Positions 1-6,027 of a stretch of 6,330 bases of DNA are shown piece by piece. Origin of the DNA: JAXDJJ01 sp034665745 (GTDB taxonomy: Bacteria; Actinomycetota; CADDZG01; WHSQ01); assembly GCA_034665745.1 (NCBI GenBank), contig JAXDJJ010000085.1, positions 1 through 6,330 of the forward strand. The letters are read 5' to 3'. The number at the start of each line of letters is the position of its first letter. Within the stretch, counting starts at the first letter, position 1. Position numbers and translations under genes: made by a program. The notes beneath the pieces were generated by a model. The model did not search any database. It was not told where the DNA came from and saw only the letters and a list, made by a program, of their open reading frames with translations.

Positions 1-13
1 TGATAGCTGCCGT

Positions 14-19
14 TATCAT
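14..19 (+). promoter_or_regulatory. Possible -10 element for the tRNA-Pro gene
   Basis: The hexamer TATCAT fits the TANNNT form of actinobacterial -10 elements and ends 10 bases before the tRNA 5' end, a usual distance for a tRNA promoter. The matching -35 region would lie before the window start, so it cannot be checked. The same bases are one arm of a short inverted repeat (TGATAGC at 1-7, GTTATCA at 12-18), which may be chance. This is an inference from one hexamer and its position. Confidence 0.25.
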
Positions 20-29
20 CGGCACACGA

Positions 30-104
30 CGGGACGTGGCGCAGCTTGGTTAGCGCACTGGTCTGGGGGACCAGGGGTCGCCGGTTCAAATCCGGCCGTC
101 CCGA
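30..104 (+). tRNA. tRNA-Pro, anticodon GGG
   Basis: The sequence folds into a full cloverleaf. The acceptor stem CGGGACG (30-36) pairs perfectly with CGTCCCG (97-103), with discriminator A at 104. The D stem is GCGC/GCGC (39-42 with 53-56), the anticodon stem CTGGT/ACCAG (58-62 with 70-74), and the T stem GCCGG/CCGGC (80-84 with 92-96) around the loop TTCAAAT. The anticodon at 65-67 is GGG with T at 64 and G at 68, so it reads proline CCC (and CCU by wobble). The C1-G72 end pair is typical of bacterial proline tRNAs. The CCA end is not encoded; CTAC follows and must be replaced by CCA addition. The next gene begins only four bases after the discriminator. Confidence 0.96.
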
Positions 105-108
105 CTAC

Positions 109-678
109 ATGGAGCGGATCCTCACTATCCCCAACGCGCTGTCATTCCTGCGCCTTGGATCGGTGCCGGTGTTCGTCTACCTATTCGTTACCGACCACAC
201 GAACGCGGCGGTGATCCTGTACGCGGCGGGGGGCTGGACGGACTTCTTCGACGGGTGGATCGCCCGGCGCTTCAACCAGGTGAGCGAGCTTGGGAAGCTT
301 CTAGACCCCATCGCCGACCGGGTCTTCATCGCAGCGCTCGTCGTTGCCCTGATCGCGACCGATGTGCTGCCTCTATGGGTGGCACTGGTGATCATCGGCC
401 GGGACGTCTTGATCCTGGGCCTCTATCCGATCGTCCACCGCGGGTCGCTCAAGAAGATCCGGGTCAACTTCGTCGGCAAGTGCGCTACCGCGGCCCTGCT
501 GGTCGGACTGACCGGGCTCGCGATCACCGAGACAAGCCTGTCGTGGGGTGACGACTTCGATATCCCGGGGCGAGTGATGGTGGGTGTCGGAGCGGTGCTC
601 TACTGGGTATCGGGTGCGATGTACGCGCGCGAAGCTCTAACGCTGAAGGAAGACAAGGAGCCGGCGGTTGCAACGTAA
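109..678 (+). CDS. CDP-alcohol phosphatidyltransferase family membrane enzyme (phosphatidylglycerophosphate or cardiolipin synthase-like)
   Basis: This 189-residue membrane enzyme should transfer a phosphatidyl group from CDP-diacylglycerol to an alcohol acceptor, releasing CMP, in phospholipid synthesis. The full family signature D-x2-DG-x2-AR-x8-G-x3-D-x3-D is present at residues 45-70 (D45, D48, G49, A52, R53, G62, D66, D70); the aspartates bind the catalytic metals. Hydrophobic stretches lie near 11-28, 33-43, 73-96, 99-109, 125-140 and 156-173. The length is normal for the family. The ATG start gives the usual N-terminus (IPNALSFLRL); an open frame reaching back to 46 only reads through the tRNA. 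No Shine-Dalgarno sequence precedes the start because the tRNA ends at 104. The acceptor is unclear: the locus matches mycobacterial pgsA2, but the motif GRDVLI at 97-102 also resembles CMP-forming cardiolipin synthases. The family is sure; the exact substrate is not. Confidence 0.93.
   Translation: MERILTIPNALSFLRLGSVPVFVYLFVTDHTNAAVILYAAGGWTDFFDGWIARRFNQVSELGKLLDPIADRVFIAALVVALIATDVLPLWVALVIIGRDVLILGLYPIVHRGSLKKIRVNFVGKCATAALLVGLTGLAITETSLSWGDDFDIPGRVMVGVGAVLYWVSGAMYAREALTLKEDKEPAVAT
655..660 (+). promoter_or_regulatory. Ribosome binding site fixing a TTG start
   Basis: AAGGAG is a strong Shine-Dalgarno match placed seven bases before TTG at 668. It supports that rare start codon over the in-frame GTG at 692 and ATG at 698, which have no such site and would cut into the first beta strand of the nucleotidyltransferase fold. 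The site lies inside the last codons of the phosphatidyltransferase gene, so the two genes are probably translationally coupled. Confidence 0.75.
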
Positions 679-3193
679 CGAAGTTCAGGCAGTGATCATG
701 GCGGGCGGCGAAGGATCGCGGCTTCGACCATTGACGAGCAACGTGCCGAAGCCGATGTTGCCCGTCGCAAACAGGCCCCTGATGGAACACATCATCGAGC
801 TCCTACGTAAGCACGAGGTCACCGACATCGTGGCAACCGTGCAGTTCTTGTCCTCAGTGATCCGCAACTACTTCGGTGACGGCTCCGACCTGGGCGTCTC
901 ACTGTCGTATGCGACCGAGGACGTTCCCCTCGGAACCGCCGGCTCCGTGCTTGGAGCCCAGGACCTCCTGAACGGCACCTTCATCGTCGTTTCGGGCGAT
1001 GCCCTCACCGATATCGATCTGGGGGAGGTGGTCGAGTTCCACCGGGCCAAAGGTGCCGCTGCGACCCTCGTTCTGAAGCGCATGAGCGACCCCCTCGAGT
1101 TCGGCATCGTGATGACCGACGAGGAGGGCCGGATCGAACGCTTCCTCGAGAAGCCAACGTGGGGGCAGGTCTTCTCCGACACGATCAACACCGGTATCTA
1201 CGTGCTCGAGCCGGACATCTTCGATCTGATCCCGCCGGACCAGCCGTACGACTTCTCGACCGAGCTCTTCCCGATGATGCTGGACAAGGGTCTTCCGCTG
1301 TTCGGTTTCGTCACCGACGCGTACTGGACGGATGTCGGCACGACCGATGCCTATCTCCAAGCTCAACACGACACGCTGTCGGGCAAGGTCAACGTCAACA
1401 TCCCGGGCTTCGAGCTCCGCCCCAGCGTATGGATCGGCGAGGACGTCGAGATCGATCCGACCGCGCGTCTCGAAGGTCCTCTGCTTGTCGGCGACAACTC
1501 TCACGTCGGTCCCGGCGCGCGCGTAGGACCATCGACGGTTATCGGAGCTAACTCGTTCGTCGGTGATGACGCTGTTGTCACCAACGGTGTCGTTATGGAC
1601 CGTGCCCGCGTTGGCCCCTATGCGCGCGTGAGCGGTGGGGTCCTCGGTCGCGGGTCGACACTGAATCGCGGGGCGACCGTTGAAGAGACTGCCGTGCTGG
1701 GCGATGAAGTAACGGTCGGGGCCGGAGCGCTCGTGAAAGCACGCGTGAAGGTCTATCCATCGAAGACGGTCGAAGCCGGCGCCATCGTCACGCACAGCAT
1801 CGTCAGAGAACGCCGCGCGACCCGCTCACTGTTCGGGAGCCGTGGGGTGTCCGGCCTGGTCAACGTCGGGATCACTCCCATGACTGCGGTGCGGCTCGGT
1901 ATGGCGTACGGGACGACCTTGAAGCGGGGGAGTGTCGTAGTGACGGGTCGCGATGCCAGCCGCGCAGCTCGAACCCTCAAGCGCGCCTTGATAGCCGGTT
2001 TGAACTCCACCGGAGTCACATGTCATGACCTCGAGTTGACGCCTATGCCGTTGACCCGTTTCACCGTGCGCAGCGAGCAAGCGTCCGGCGGCATCAGCGT
2101 TCGGACCTCACCCGGGGACCCTGAGGTCGTCGAGATCCGGCTGTTCGACGGCGATGGGGCGGATCTCCCGTCCAGCGATCAGCGGAAGGTGGAGAAGATC
2201 TACTTCCGCGAGGACTACCGGCGCGCGGGTCCGTCCAAGCTAGGTGAACTCGAGTTCCCCGCCCGGGCCCTCGAGCAATATGCATCTGGTCTCCTGCGGG
2301 CCCTCGACGTCCAGTCGATCCGAACGCGTGCTCCAAAGGTCGTCGTCGACTATGCCTTCGGCCCCGCCTCCTTGATCGGGCCCTCTGTCCTGGGACGCTT
2401 GGGCTGTGACGCCCTTTCGGTGAACGCGTTCATCGACGAGCACAGGCCGGTGTTGACCTCGGGAGACCTCGACCGCTTGCTGGAGAACCTCTCGGATCAC
2501 GTGCGCAACTCCGGCTCCGATCTGGGTGTGCTCCTAGAACCCGGTGGCGAGATCGCTCACCTGGTGGACGACCTCGGCAGGGTGCTCCGTCCCGAACGGG
2601 CCCTCCTGGCCTTCTTGAAGCACGAGGCGGGACGCGCCGGGGGGACGGTGGCAGTCCCGGTGTCGTGCTCGTGGGCCTGTGAGGACCTCGCTGCCGCAGC
2701 AGGTGGATCCCTGATGAGGACCACGACCGGACTCCCAGCTCTGATGGCGAGGGCCCAGCGTGCCGACGTGACGTTCGCGGGGAACTCCGAGGGAGTCTTG
2801 ATCTTCCCCTCGCTGATGCCCGCCCCCGATGCCTTGATGACGTTCTGCAAGGCTCTGGAGGTAATGGCGACCGTGGGGCTGCCATTCTCCAAAATCATGG
2901 ACGGCCTGCCCGAGGTGAACCTCGTCACGCGCGATGTCAGGACGCCATGGGACATGAAGGGCACGGTCATGCGCCATGTCGCGTCGGTTGCATCGCCCGG
3001 GAAGTTGGTTCTCCTTGACGGAGTCAAGATCGTCGAGAACGATCGCTGGGCCTTGGTGATACCCGCGCCCGACGAGCCTTCGTGCCGTATCTGGGCCGAA
3101 GGTCCCAGCTTGGCCGATGCAGAAGAGCTCGCGGATCGCTATGCCCGTATCGTCGAGGACATCGTTTCGCACGAAGCGCAGGCGACAAGTTGA
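668..3193 (+). CDS. Sugar-1-phosphate nucleotidyltransferase / beta-helix / phosphohexomutase-like fusion protein
   Basis: This 841-residue cytoplasmic protein likely makes an NDP-sugar (often annotated mannose-1-phosphate guanylyltransferase) for glycan or envelope synthesis. Residues 6-240 are a nucleotidyltransferase domain: the signature GGEGSRLRPLT (13-23) followed by PKPMLPV (27-33), the metal-site segment GDALTD (110-115) and EKPTWG (161-166). Residues 245-378 form a left-handed beta-helix of hexapeptide repeats. Residues 385-835 resemble phosphomannomutase/phosphoglucomutase domains, retaining GRDASR-type and GGISVRTSP segments, but the catalytic motifs are decayed: the serine loop reads RTSPGDP (479-485) instead of TASHNP, the metal loop reads EPGGE (624-628) instead of DxDxDR, and the C-terminal phosphate loop reads PAPDEP (799-804) instead of RPSGTEP. 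From memory, Streptomyces has close full-length relatives with the same architecture. The gene overlaps the upstream stop by 11 bases. The nucleotide and sugar specificity cannot be read from sequence; the mutase half is probably structural or regulatory. Confidence 0.92.
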   Translation: MQRNEVQAVIMAGGEGSRLRPLTSNVPKPMLPVANRPLMEHIIELLRKHEVTDIVATVQFLSSVIRNYFGDGSDLGVSLSYATEDVPLGTAGSVLGAQDLLNGTFIVVSGDALTDIDLGEVVEFHRAKGAAATLVLKRMSDPLEFGIVMTDEEGRIERFLEKPTWGQVFSDTINTGIYVLEPDIFDLIPPDQPYDFSTELFPMMLDKGLPLFGFVTDAYWTDVGTTDAYLQAQHDTLSGKVNVNIPGFELRPSVWIGEDVEIDPTARLEGPLLVGDNSHVGPGARVGPSTVIGANSFVGDDAVVTNGVVMDRARVGPYARVSGGVLGRGSTLNRGATVEETAVLGDEVTVGAGALVKARVKVYPSKTVEAGAIVTHSIVRERRATRSLFGSRGVSGLVNVGITPMTAVRLGMAYGTTLKRGSVVVTGRDASRAARTLKRALIAGLNSTGVTCHDLELTPMPLTRFTVRSEQASGGISVRTSPGDPEVVEIRLFDGDGADLPSSDQRKVEKIYFREDYRRAGPSKLGELEFPARALEQYASGLLRALDVQSIRTRAPKVVVDYAFGPASLIGPSVLGRLGCDALSVNAFIDEHRPVLTSGDLDRLLENLSDHVRNSGSDLGVLLEPGGEIAHLVDDLGRVLRPERALLAFLKHEAGRAGGTVAVPVSCSWACEDLAAAAGGSLMRTTTGLPALMARAQRADVTFAGNSEGVLIFPSLMPAPDALMTFCKALEVMATVGLPFSKIMDGLPEVNLVTRDVRTPWDMKGTVMRHVASVASPGKLVLLDGVKIVENDRWALVIPAPDEPSCRIWAEGPSLADAEELADRYARIVEDIVSHEAQATS

Positions 3194-3206
3194 TTTGGCG
3201 ACAAGT
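3181..3206 (+). repeat. Short direct repeat GGCGACAAGT across the gene end
   Basis: The ten bases GGCGACAAGT occur at 3181-3190 and again at 3197-3206, 16 bases apart. The first copy is in the last codons of the fusion gene and the second is just after its stop. The repeat is exact but short. It could be a local duplication or a binding site pair; nothing else in the sequence supports a function. Confidence 0.35.
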
Positions 3207-3234
3207 CGACCGCGGGCACGCGGTTCGCATCGAC
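3205..3234 (+). other. Predicted hairpin in the gcvH leader
   Basis: GTCGA-CCGCG (3205-3214) can pair with CGCGG (3219-3223) and TCGAC (3230-3234), leaving the loop GGCA and a six-base bulge TTCGCA on the 3' side. It sits between the fusion gene stop and the gcvH ribosome binding site. No T-run follows, so it is not a standard intrinsic terminator. It could attenuate read-through, mark an RNA processing point, or be chance in GC-rich DNA. Confidence 0.3.
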
Positions 3235-3245
3235 CGACAGCATCG

Positions 3246-3252
3246 AAAGGAG
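3246..3252 (+). promoter_or_regulatory. Ribosome binding site of gcvH
   Basis: AAAGGAG lies five bases before GTG at 3258 and selects this start. The open frame extends upstream to 3117 inside the previous gene, but that extension overlaps a real gene in another frame and adds no family-like sequence. Confidence 0.8.
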
Positions 3253-3257
3253 AACGC

Positions 3258-3644
3258 GTGACCGATCTACCCGAGGATCGTCGCTACACGGCAGAGCACG
3301 AGTGGGCCCGGGAGGACAATGGGCGCATCGTCGTGGGCGTCACCGACTTCGCGCAGGATCAACTCGGCGACGTCGTATTCGTTGGTCTGCCCGAGCCCGG
3401 CACCGAGGTCGAAGCAGGGAAGCCACTGGGTGAGGTCGAGTCGACCAAGTCGGTGTCCGACATCTACAGCCCCGTTTCGGGCAAGGTCGTCGAGAAGAAC
3501 CTCGAGGTCGAGCAGGCGCCGGAGCTCGTGAACGAAGACCCCTACGGTCGTGGGTGGCTGGTGGCCATCGATGGGGGCGGTGCAGGGATCGATTCGTTGT
3601 TGTCCGCGGCCGACTATCGCAAACTCATCGAGGGTGGAGCGTGA
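3258..3644 (+). CDS. gcvH: Glycine cleavage system H protein
   Basis: The 128-residue protein is the lipoyl carrier of the glycine cleavage system. Its lipoyl-lysine arm carries the aminomethyl group from P protein (glycine decarboxylase) to T protein and is reoxidised by the L protein in the cytoplasm. The lipoylation motif ESTKSVSD places the modified lysine at residue 64, the usual position. The N-terminal YTAEHEW (10-16), the GVTDFAQDQLGD segment (27-38) and the NEDPYGRGW segment near residues 93-101 are family hallmarks, and the length is normal. The start is GTG with a strong ribosome binding site. No gcvT or gcvP is adjacent; an isolated gcvH next to the FHA and MerR genes is the arrangement known from mycobacteria. 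In such isolated settings the protein may still serve glycine cleavage from a distance; its lipoyl group may also link it to other lipoyl metabolism (inference). Confidence 0.97.
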   Translation: MTDLPEDRRYTAEHEWAREDNGRIVVGVTDFAQDQLGDVVFVGLPEPGTEVEAGKPLGEVESTKSVSDIYSPVSGKVVEKNLEVEQAPELVNEDPYGRGWLVAIDGGGAGIDSLLSAADYRKLIEGGA

Positions 3645-3659
3645 TGGTTTTTCGCGCTT

Positions 3660-3688
3660 TTGCCAACCCTAAAGCTGTCCTATAGGGT
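3660..3688 (+). promoter_or_regulatory. Promoter candidate for the FHA gene, predicted leaderless transcript
   Basis: TTGCCA (3660-3665) and TAGGGT (3683-3688) match sigma-A-type -35 and TANNNT -10 elements with an ideal 17-base spacer. Only seven bases separate the -10 element from ATG at 3696, so transcription would begin at or within a base or so of the start codon, giving a leaderless mRNA, a common class in actinobacteria. The region between gcvH and the FHA gene is the most AT-rich in the neighbourhood. CCCTA (3667-3671) and TAGGG (3683-3687) also form an inverted repeat that could be an operator. If transcripts read through from gcvH, AGGG at 3684-3687 could act as a weak ribosome binding site. 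Confidence 0.5.
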
Positions 3689-3695
3689 CACGCCG

Positions 3696-4160
3696 ATGTT
3701 CTGTACAAACTGCGGGCACCGCAATCCTGAGGGTTCCAACTTCTGTTCTTCGTGTGGAACCGCGCTGGCCGACGTCGTCGGTAGCGACACGACGATCACG
3801 TTCATGCCCGCCGAACTCGAGCAGGAGCTCGACGAGGAGGTCCACATCTCTCCCGAGGAGCTCGAAGGTGGCAGGGGAGTCCTGATCGTGAAACGCGGCC
3901 CGAACGCGGGAAGCAAGTTCTTCATCGACACCGACGCGACCGTCATCGGCCGTCACCCGGATTCCGACATCTTCCTGGACGACGTCACCGTGTCCCGGAA
4001 ACATGCGGAGATCCGCCGCGACGAGACGTTCTCCTTGCACGATGTCGGGAGCCTCAACGGCACCTACGTGAACCGTGAACGAGTGGAAGAGGCTTCGCTG
4101 TCCTCCGGTGATGAGATCCAGGTAGGCAAGTTCAAGCTCGTCTTCCTATCGGGGTCATAA
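3696..4160 (+). CDS. garA: Zinc-ribbon FHA-domain protein, GarA type
   Basis: The 154-residue cytoplasmic protein combines an N-terminal zinc ribbon (C3, C6, C17, C20 in two CxxC knuckles), an acidic linker and a C-terminal forkhead-associated domain (about 60-152) that binds phosphothreonine. FHA core residues are present: G85, R86, S100, H103, N121 and G122. The segments KRGPNAGS, GRHPDSDIFLDDVTVSR and DVGSLNGTYVNR are nearly those of mycobacterial GarA. The linker motif DTTITF (31-36) lines up with GarA's ETTSVF, whose threonines are phosphorylated by PknG and PknB and then bind the protein's own FHA domain, switching off its control of 2-oxoglutarate decarboxylase, glutamate dehydrogenase and glutamate synthase. 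The same switch is inferred here. Mycobacterial GarA lacks the zinc ribbon; from memory, Streptomyces homologues have one. The ATG is chosen because the ribbon starts right at it. Two bases separate it from ftsR. Confidence 0.92.
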   Translation: MFCTNCGHRNPEGSNFCSSCGTALADVVGSDTTITFMPAELEQELDEEVHISPEELEGGRGVLIVKRGPNAGSKFFIDTDATVIGRHPDSDIFLDDVTVSRKHAEIRRDETFSLHDVGSLNGTYVNRERVEEASLSSGDEIQVGKFKLVFLSGS

Positions 4161-4162
4161 CC

Positions 4163-4876
4163 GTGCCCCTGTCACGTTCTCGGGACTATCTGAGCATCGG
4201 CGAGGTCCTCGATGCAGTGCGGGCCGACTTCCCCGACGTCAGCATCTCGAAGATCCGCTTCCTCGAGTCTGAAGGCCTGATCGAGCCCGAGCGCACCCCA
4301 TCCGGGTACCGCAAGTTCTTCGAGAAAGATGTCGACCAGCTGCGCCACATCCTCGGACTTCAGCGCGACCACTTCCTTCCCTTGAAGGTGATCAAGGACC
4401 GCCTCGCATCGGGTTCGAACGGGAGAGAGTTGGCGCCGGCTCCCACCGCCCCGGTGGCAGCACCGGTCTCGACCTCAACCGGAGGGTCTAAGTCAGCATC
4501 GCTTAGCGCCACGGAAGTGAGCTTGTCGGCTTCAGAGATCGGGCCCGCATCGGGCTTGAACGAGAAGCAGCTCCAAGGGCTGATCGACTTCGGCATCCTC
4601 GACGGCAGCAAGGACGCCTACGACGGAGACGACCTCCTAGCCGCGAAGGCTGCTGCCGGTCTCTTCCGCTACGGCGTGGAACCCCGGCACCTGAAGATGT
4701 ATCGCCACTTCGCAGAGCGGGAGTCGGCCTTCTTCGAACAGATCGTGTCTCCGGTGACCCGCCGCCGCGATCCTCAAGCCAAGCAAGAAGCGACGCGTTC
4801 GATCAACGAGATCATCGGGCTTGCCCAGAGCTTCAGAGATGCGATGCTGCGCTCCACCATGCGTGACCTTCTCTGA
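4163..4876 (+). CDS. ftsR: MerR-family transcriptional regulator, FtsR-like
   Basis: The 237-residue DNA-binding protein has a MerR winged helix-turn-helix at residues 9-81 (LSIGEVL, SKIRFLESEGLI, SGYRKF and the QRDHFLPLKVIKDRL stretch). A low-complexity Ala/Pro/Ser/Thr linker follows (about 84-116), then a helical C-terminal domain (117-237) containing YGVEPRHLKMYRHF. Both halves align well with Rv1828 of M. tuberculosis and with FtsR of Corynebacterium glutamicum, an activator of ftsZ, and the position just after the garA-type gene is the same. There is no cysteine cluster, so it is not a metal sensor of the classical MerR kind. The start is GTG, two bases after the FHA stop, with GGGG at 4151-4154 as a weak ribosome binding site; co-transcription with the FHA gene is likely. 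Control of division genes is inferred from homology; the DNA targets cannot be seen here. Confidence 0.92.
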   Translation: MPLSRSRDYLSIGEVLDAVRADFPDVSISKIRFLESEGLIEPERTPSGYRKFFEKDVDQLRHILGLQRDHFLPLKVIKDRLASGSNGRELAPAPTAPVAAPVSTSTGGSKSASLSATEVSLSASEIGPASGLNEKQLQGLIDFGILDGSKDAYDGDDLLAAKAAAGLFRYGVEPRHLKMYRHFAERESAFFEQIVSPVTRRRDPQAKQEATRSINEIIGLAQSFRDAMLRSTMRDLL

Positions 4877-4893
4877 TCCGGTTTTGTAGACGA

Positions 4894-6027
4894 GTGCACT
4901 TATCGACAAGTCGCCTCGCGCTGTGTGTCCTTCTCTGCGGCGCTCTCCTGGTTCCATCCCTGCCGGCCCTCGGGCGCGCCCATCAGCCCACGGTTACCTG
5001 TTCCGCATGCCTCTTGATCGACGACACCGGTAGGGAGCTGTTCGCCCGCAACGCCTCTACCCAGCTCCCGAACGCAAGTACTACGAAGATGACAACGGCG
5101 TTGGTCGTTCGGGAGCACGCCGCAGGAGACGAACCCGTGCTGGTCTCGGCAACTGCGGCCGCCACTGGTGGGGGAGGCCTCGACCTTCAGACCGGGCAGA
5201 TCTTCACCGTCGAGGGGTTGCTCTATGCGTTGTTGTTGGACTCGTCCAACGATGCCGCCGTGGCTCTGGCCGAGCATGTGGCCGGGTCGCATGAGGCATT
5301 CGTGGGGGACATGAATGCGATGGTTCGAGGGCTGGGGGCCACCGACACCCACTACGTCACGGCACACGGCCTCGATATGCCGGGTCATGGATCGAGCGCT
5401 CGAGACCTCGCCTTGATCGCGGGAGCAGTGTTGGACGACCCCGTCCTGGCCCGGATCGTGGGGTCCTCGACCGCTCAGATCGAGGGTCCCGCGGGAACCA
5501 TCTCCCTCGAGAACCGTAATCTTCTACTCGAGGGTTACGCAGGGGCGACGGGCGTGAAGACGGGTTTCACCGCAGACGCAGGGAACGTCTTGGTTGCCTC
5601 GGCCGAACGTGGAGGGCGGAGGCTGATCGCGGTGGCGATGCACTCGGTCGATGCCACCGTCGACGCACGAGCACTGCTGGACTATGGATGGGGCAGGTTG
5701 GCGCGCACGGTCATGCTTCAACAAGGGACCGAGGTCGCGGCTCTCGTCTTCGACCAAGGATCCACGAGGGTCGTCGCCGCGACGTCGGTCCGTGGTGCCG
5801 ATCCGCAAGACGAGCTGACCTACGAATTCCTCCCGTCGGCGACCGTTTCGGTTCCTCTGAGCGCGGGCGACGTCGTTGGACGGGTGGCCGTCATGGCCGA
5901 CGGCCAGCGGGTGGACACCGTCGATGCCCTTGCGGTGGGATCGGTGGTTCCCGACCAGGGTTCGTGGGCCGATGACATCTTCGCCGGGTTGCTCAGGACG
6001 GTCGGCGAGCTGGTGAGTAACCCCTAG
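4894..6027 (+). CDS. Secreted D-alanyl-D-alanine carboxypeptidase, S11 family (PBP5-like)
   Basis: The 377-residue enzyme should remove the terminal D-alanine from peptidoglycan stem pentapeptides outside the membrane, limiting cross-linking. All three active-site motifs of the S11 penicillin-binding family are present: S62-T-T-K65 with the acylated serine, S117-S-N119, and K222-T-G224. An N-terminal signal peptide covers about residues 1-29 (one arginine, then a hydrophobic core, possible cleavage after GRA at 27-29). The C-terminal part (about 265-377) is a beta-rich region ending in a helix (near 357-374) that may be amphipathic and hold the enzyme to the membrane, as in PBP5; no clear C-terminal transmembrane segment is seen. 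A C36-x-x-C39 pair lies at the start of the mature protein. The GTG start lies 17 bases after ftsR with no strong ribosome binding site; it gives a good signal peptide. Names dacA, dacB, dacC and dacF are all used for this family, so no symbol is given. Confidence 0.94.
   Translation: MHLSTSRLALCVLLCGALLVPSLPALGRAHQPTVTCSACLLIDDTGRELFARNASTQLPNASTTKMTTALVVREHAAGDEPVLVSATAAATGGGGLDLQTGQIFTVEGLLYALLLDSSNDAAVALAEHVAGSHEAFVGDMNAMVRGLGATDTHYVTAHGLDMPGHGSSARDLALIAGAVLDDPVLARIVGSSTAQIEGPAGTISLENRNLLLEGYAGATGVKTGFTADAGNVLVASAERGGRRLIAVAMHSVDATVDARALLDYGWGRLARTVMLQQGTEVAALVFDQGSTRVVAATSVRGADPQDELTYEFLPSATVSVPLSAGDVVGRVAVMADGQRVDTVDALAVGSVVPDQGSWADDIFAGLLRTVGELVSNP

Noticed and set aside
46..108. Upstream extension of the phosphatidyltransferase reading frame
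   Set aside because: It would start inside the tRNA-Pro gene; the extra residues are translated tRNA and do not belong to the family.
899..1795. Open frame of 298 codons on the minus strand inside the fusion gene
   Set aside because: It lies wholly antisense to the nucleotidyltransferase and beta-helix coding sequence, has no recognisable domain and no ribosome binding site that stands out. Long antisense frames are expected in GC-rich genes.
2534..3172. Open frame of 212 codons on the minus strand
   Set aside because: It is antisense to the mutase-like domain, and its composition (many His, Gly, Arg) is that of a shadow frame rather than a protein.
3670..3698. Possible FliA/SigD-type flagellar promoter (TAAA ... 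GCCGAT)
   Set aside because: The two boxes are 18 bases apart instead of the expected 15 and the second overlaps the start codon; no motility gene is nearby.
4904..4913. CGACAAGTCG, also found at 3199-3208, as a possible shared operator
   Set aside because: Only two short copies exist, one of them inside the signal-peptide coding region of the carboxypeptidase gene, so chance is the simplest reading.
4894..4944. Cysteines C11 and C15 in the carboxypeptidase signal peptide as a lipoprotein anchor
   Set aside because: The residues before each cysteine do not fit the lipobox (small residue at -1), and both lie within the hydrophobic core rather than at its end.
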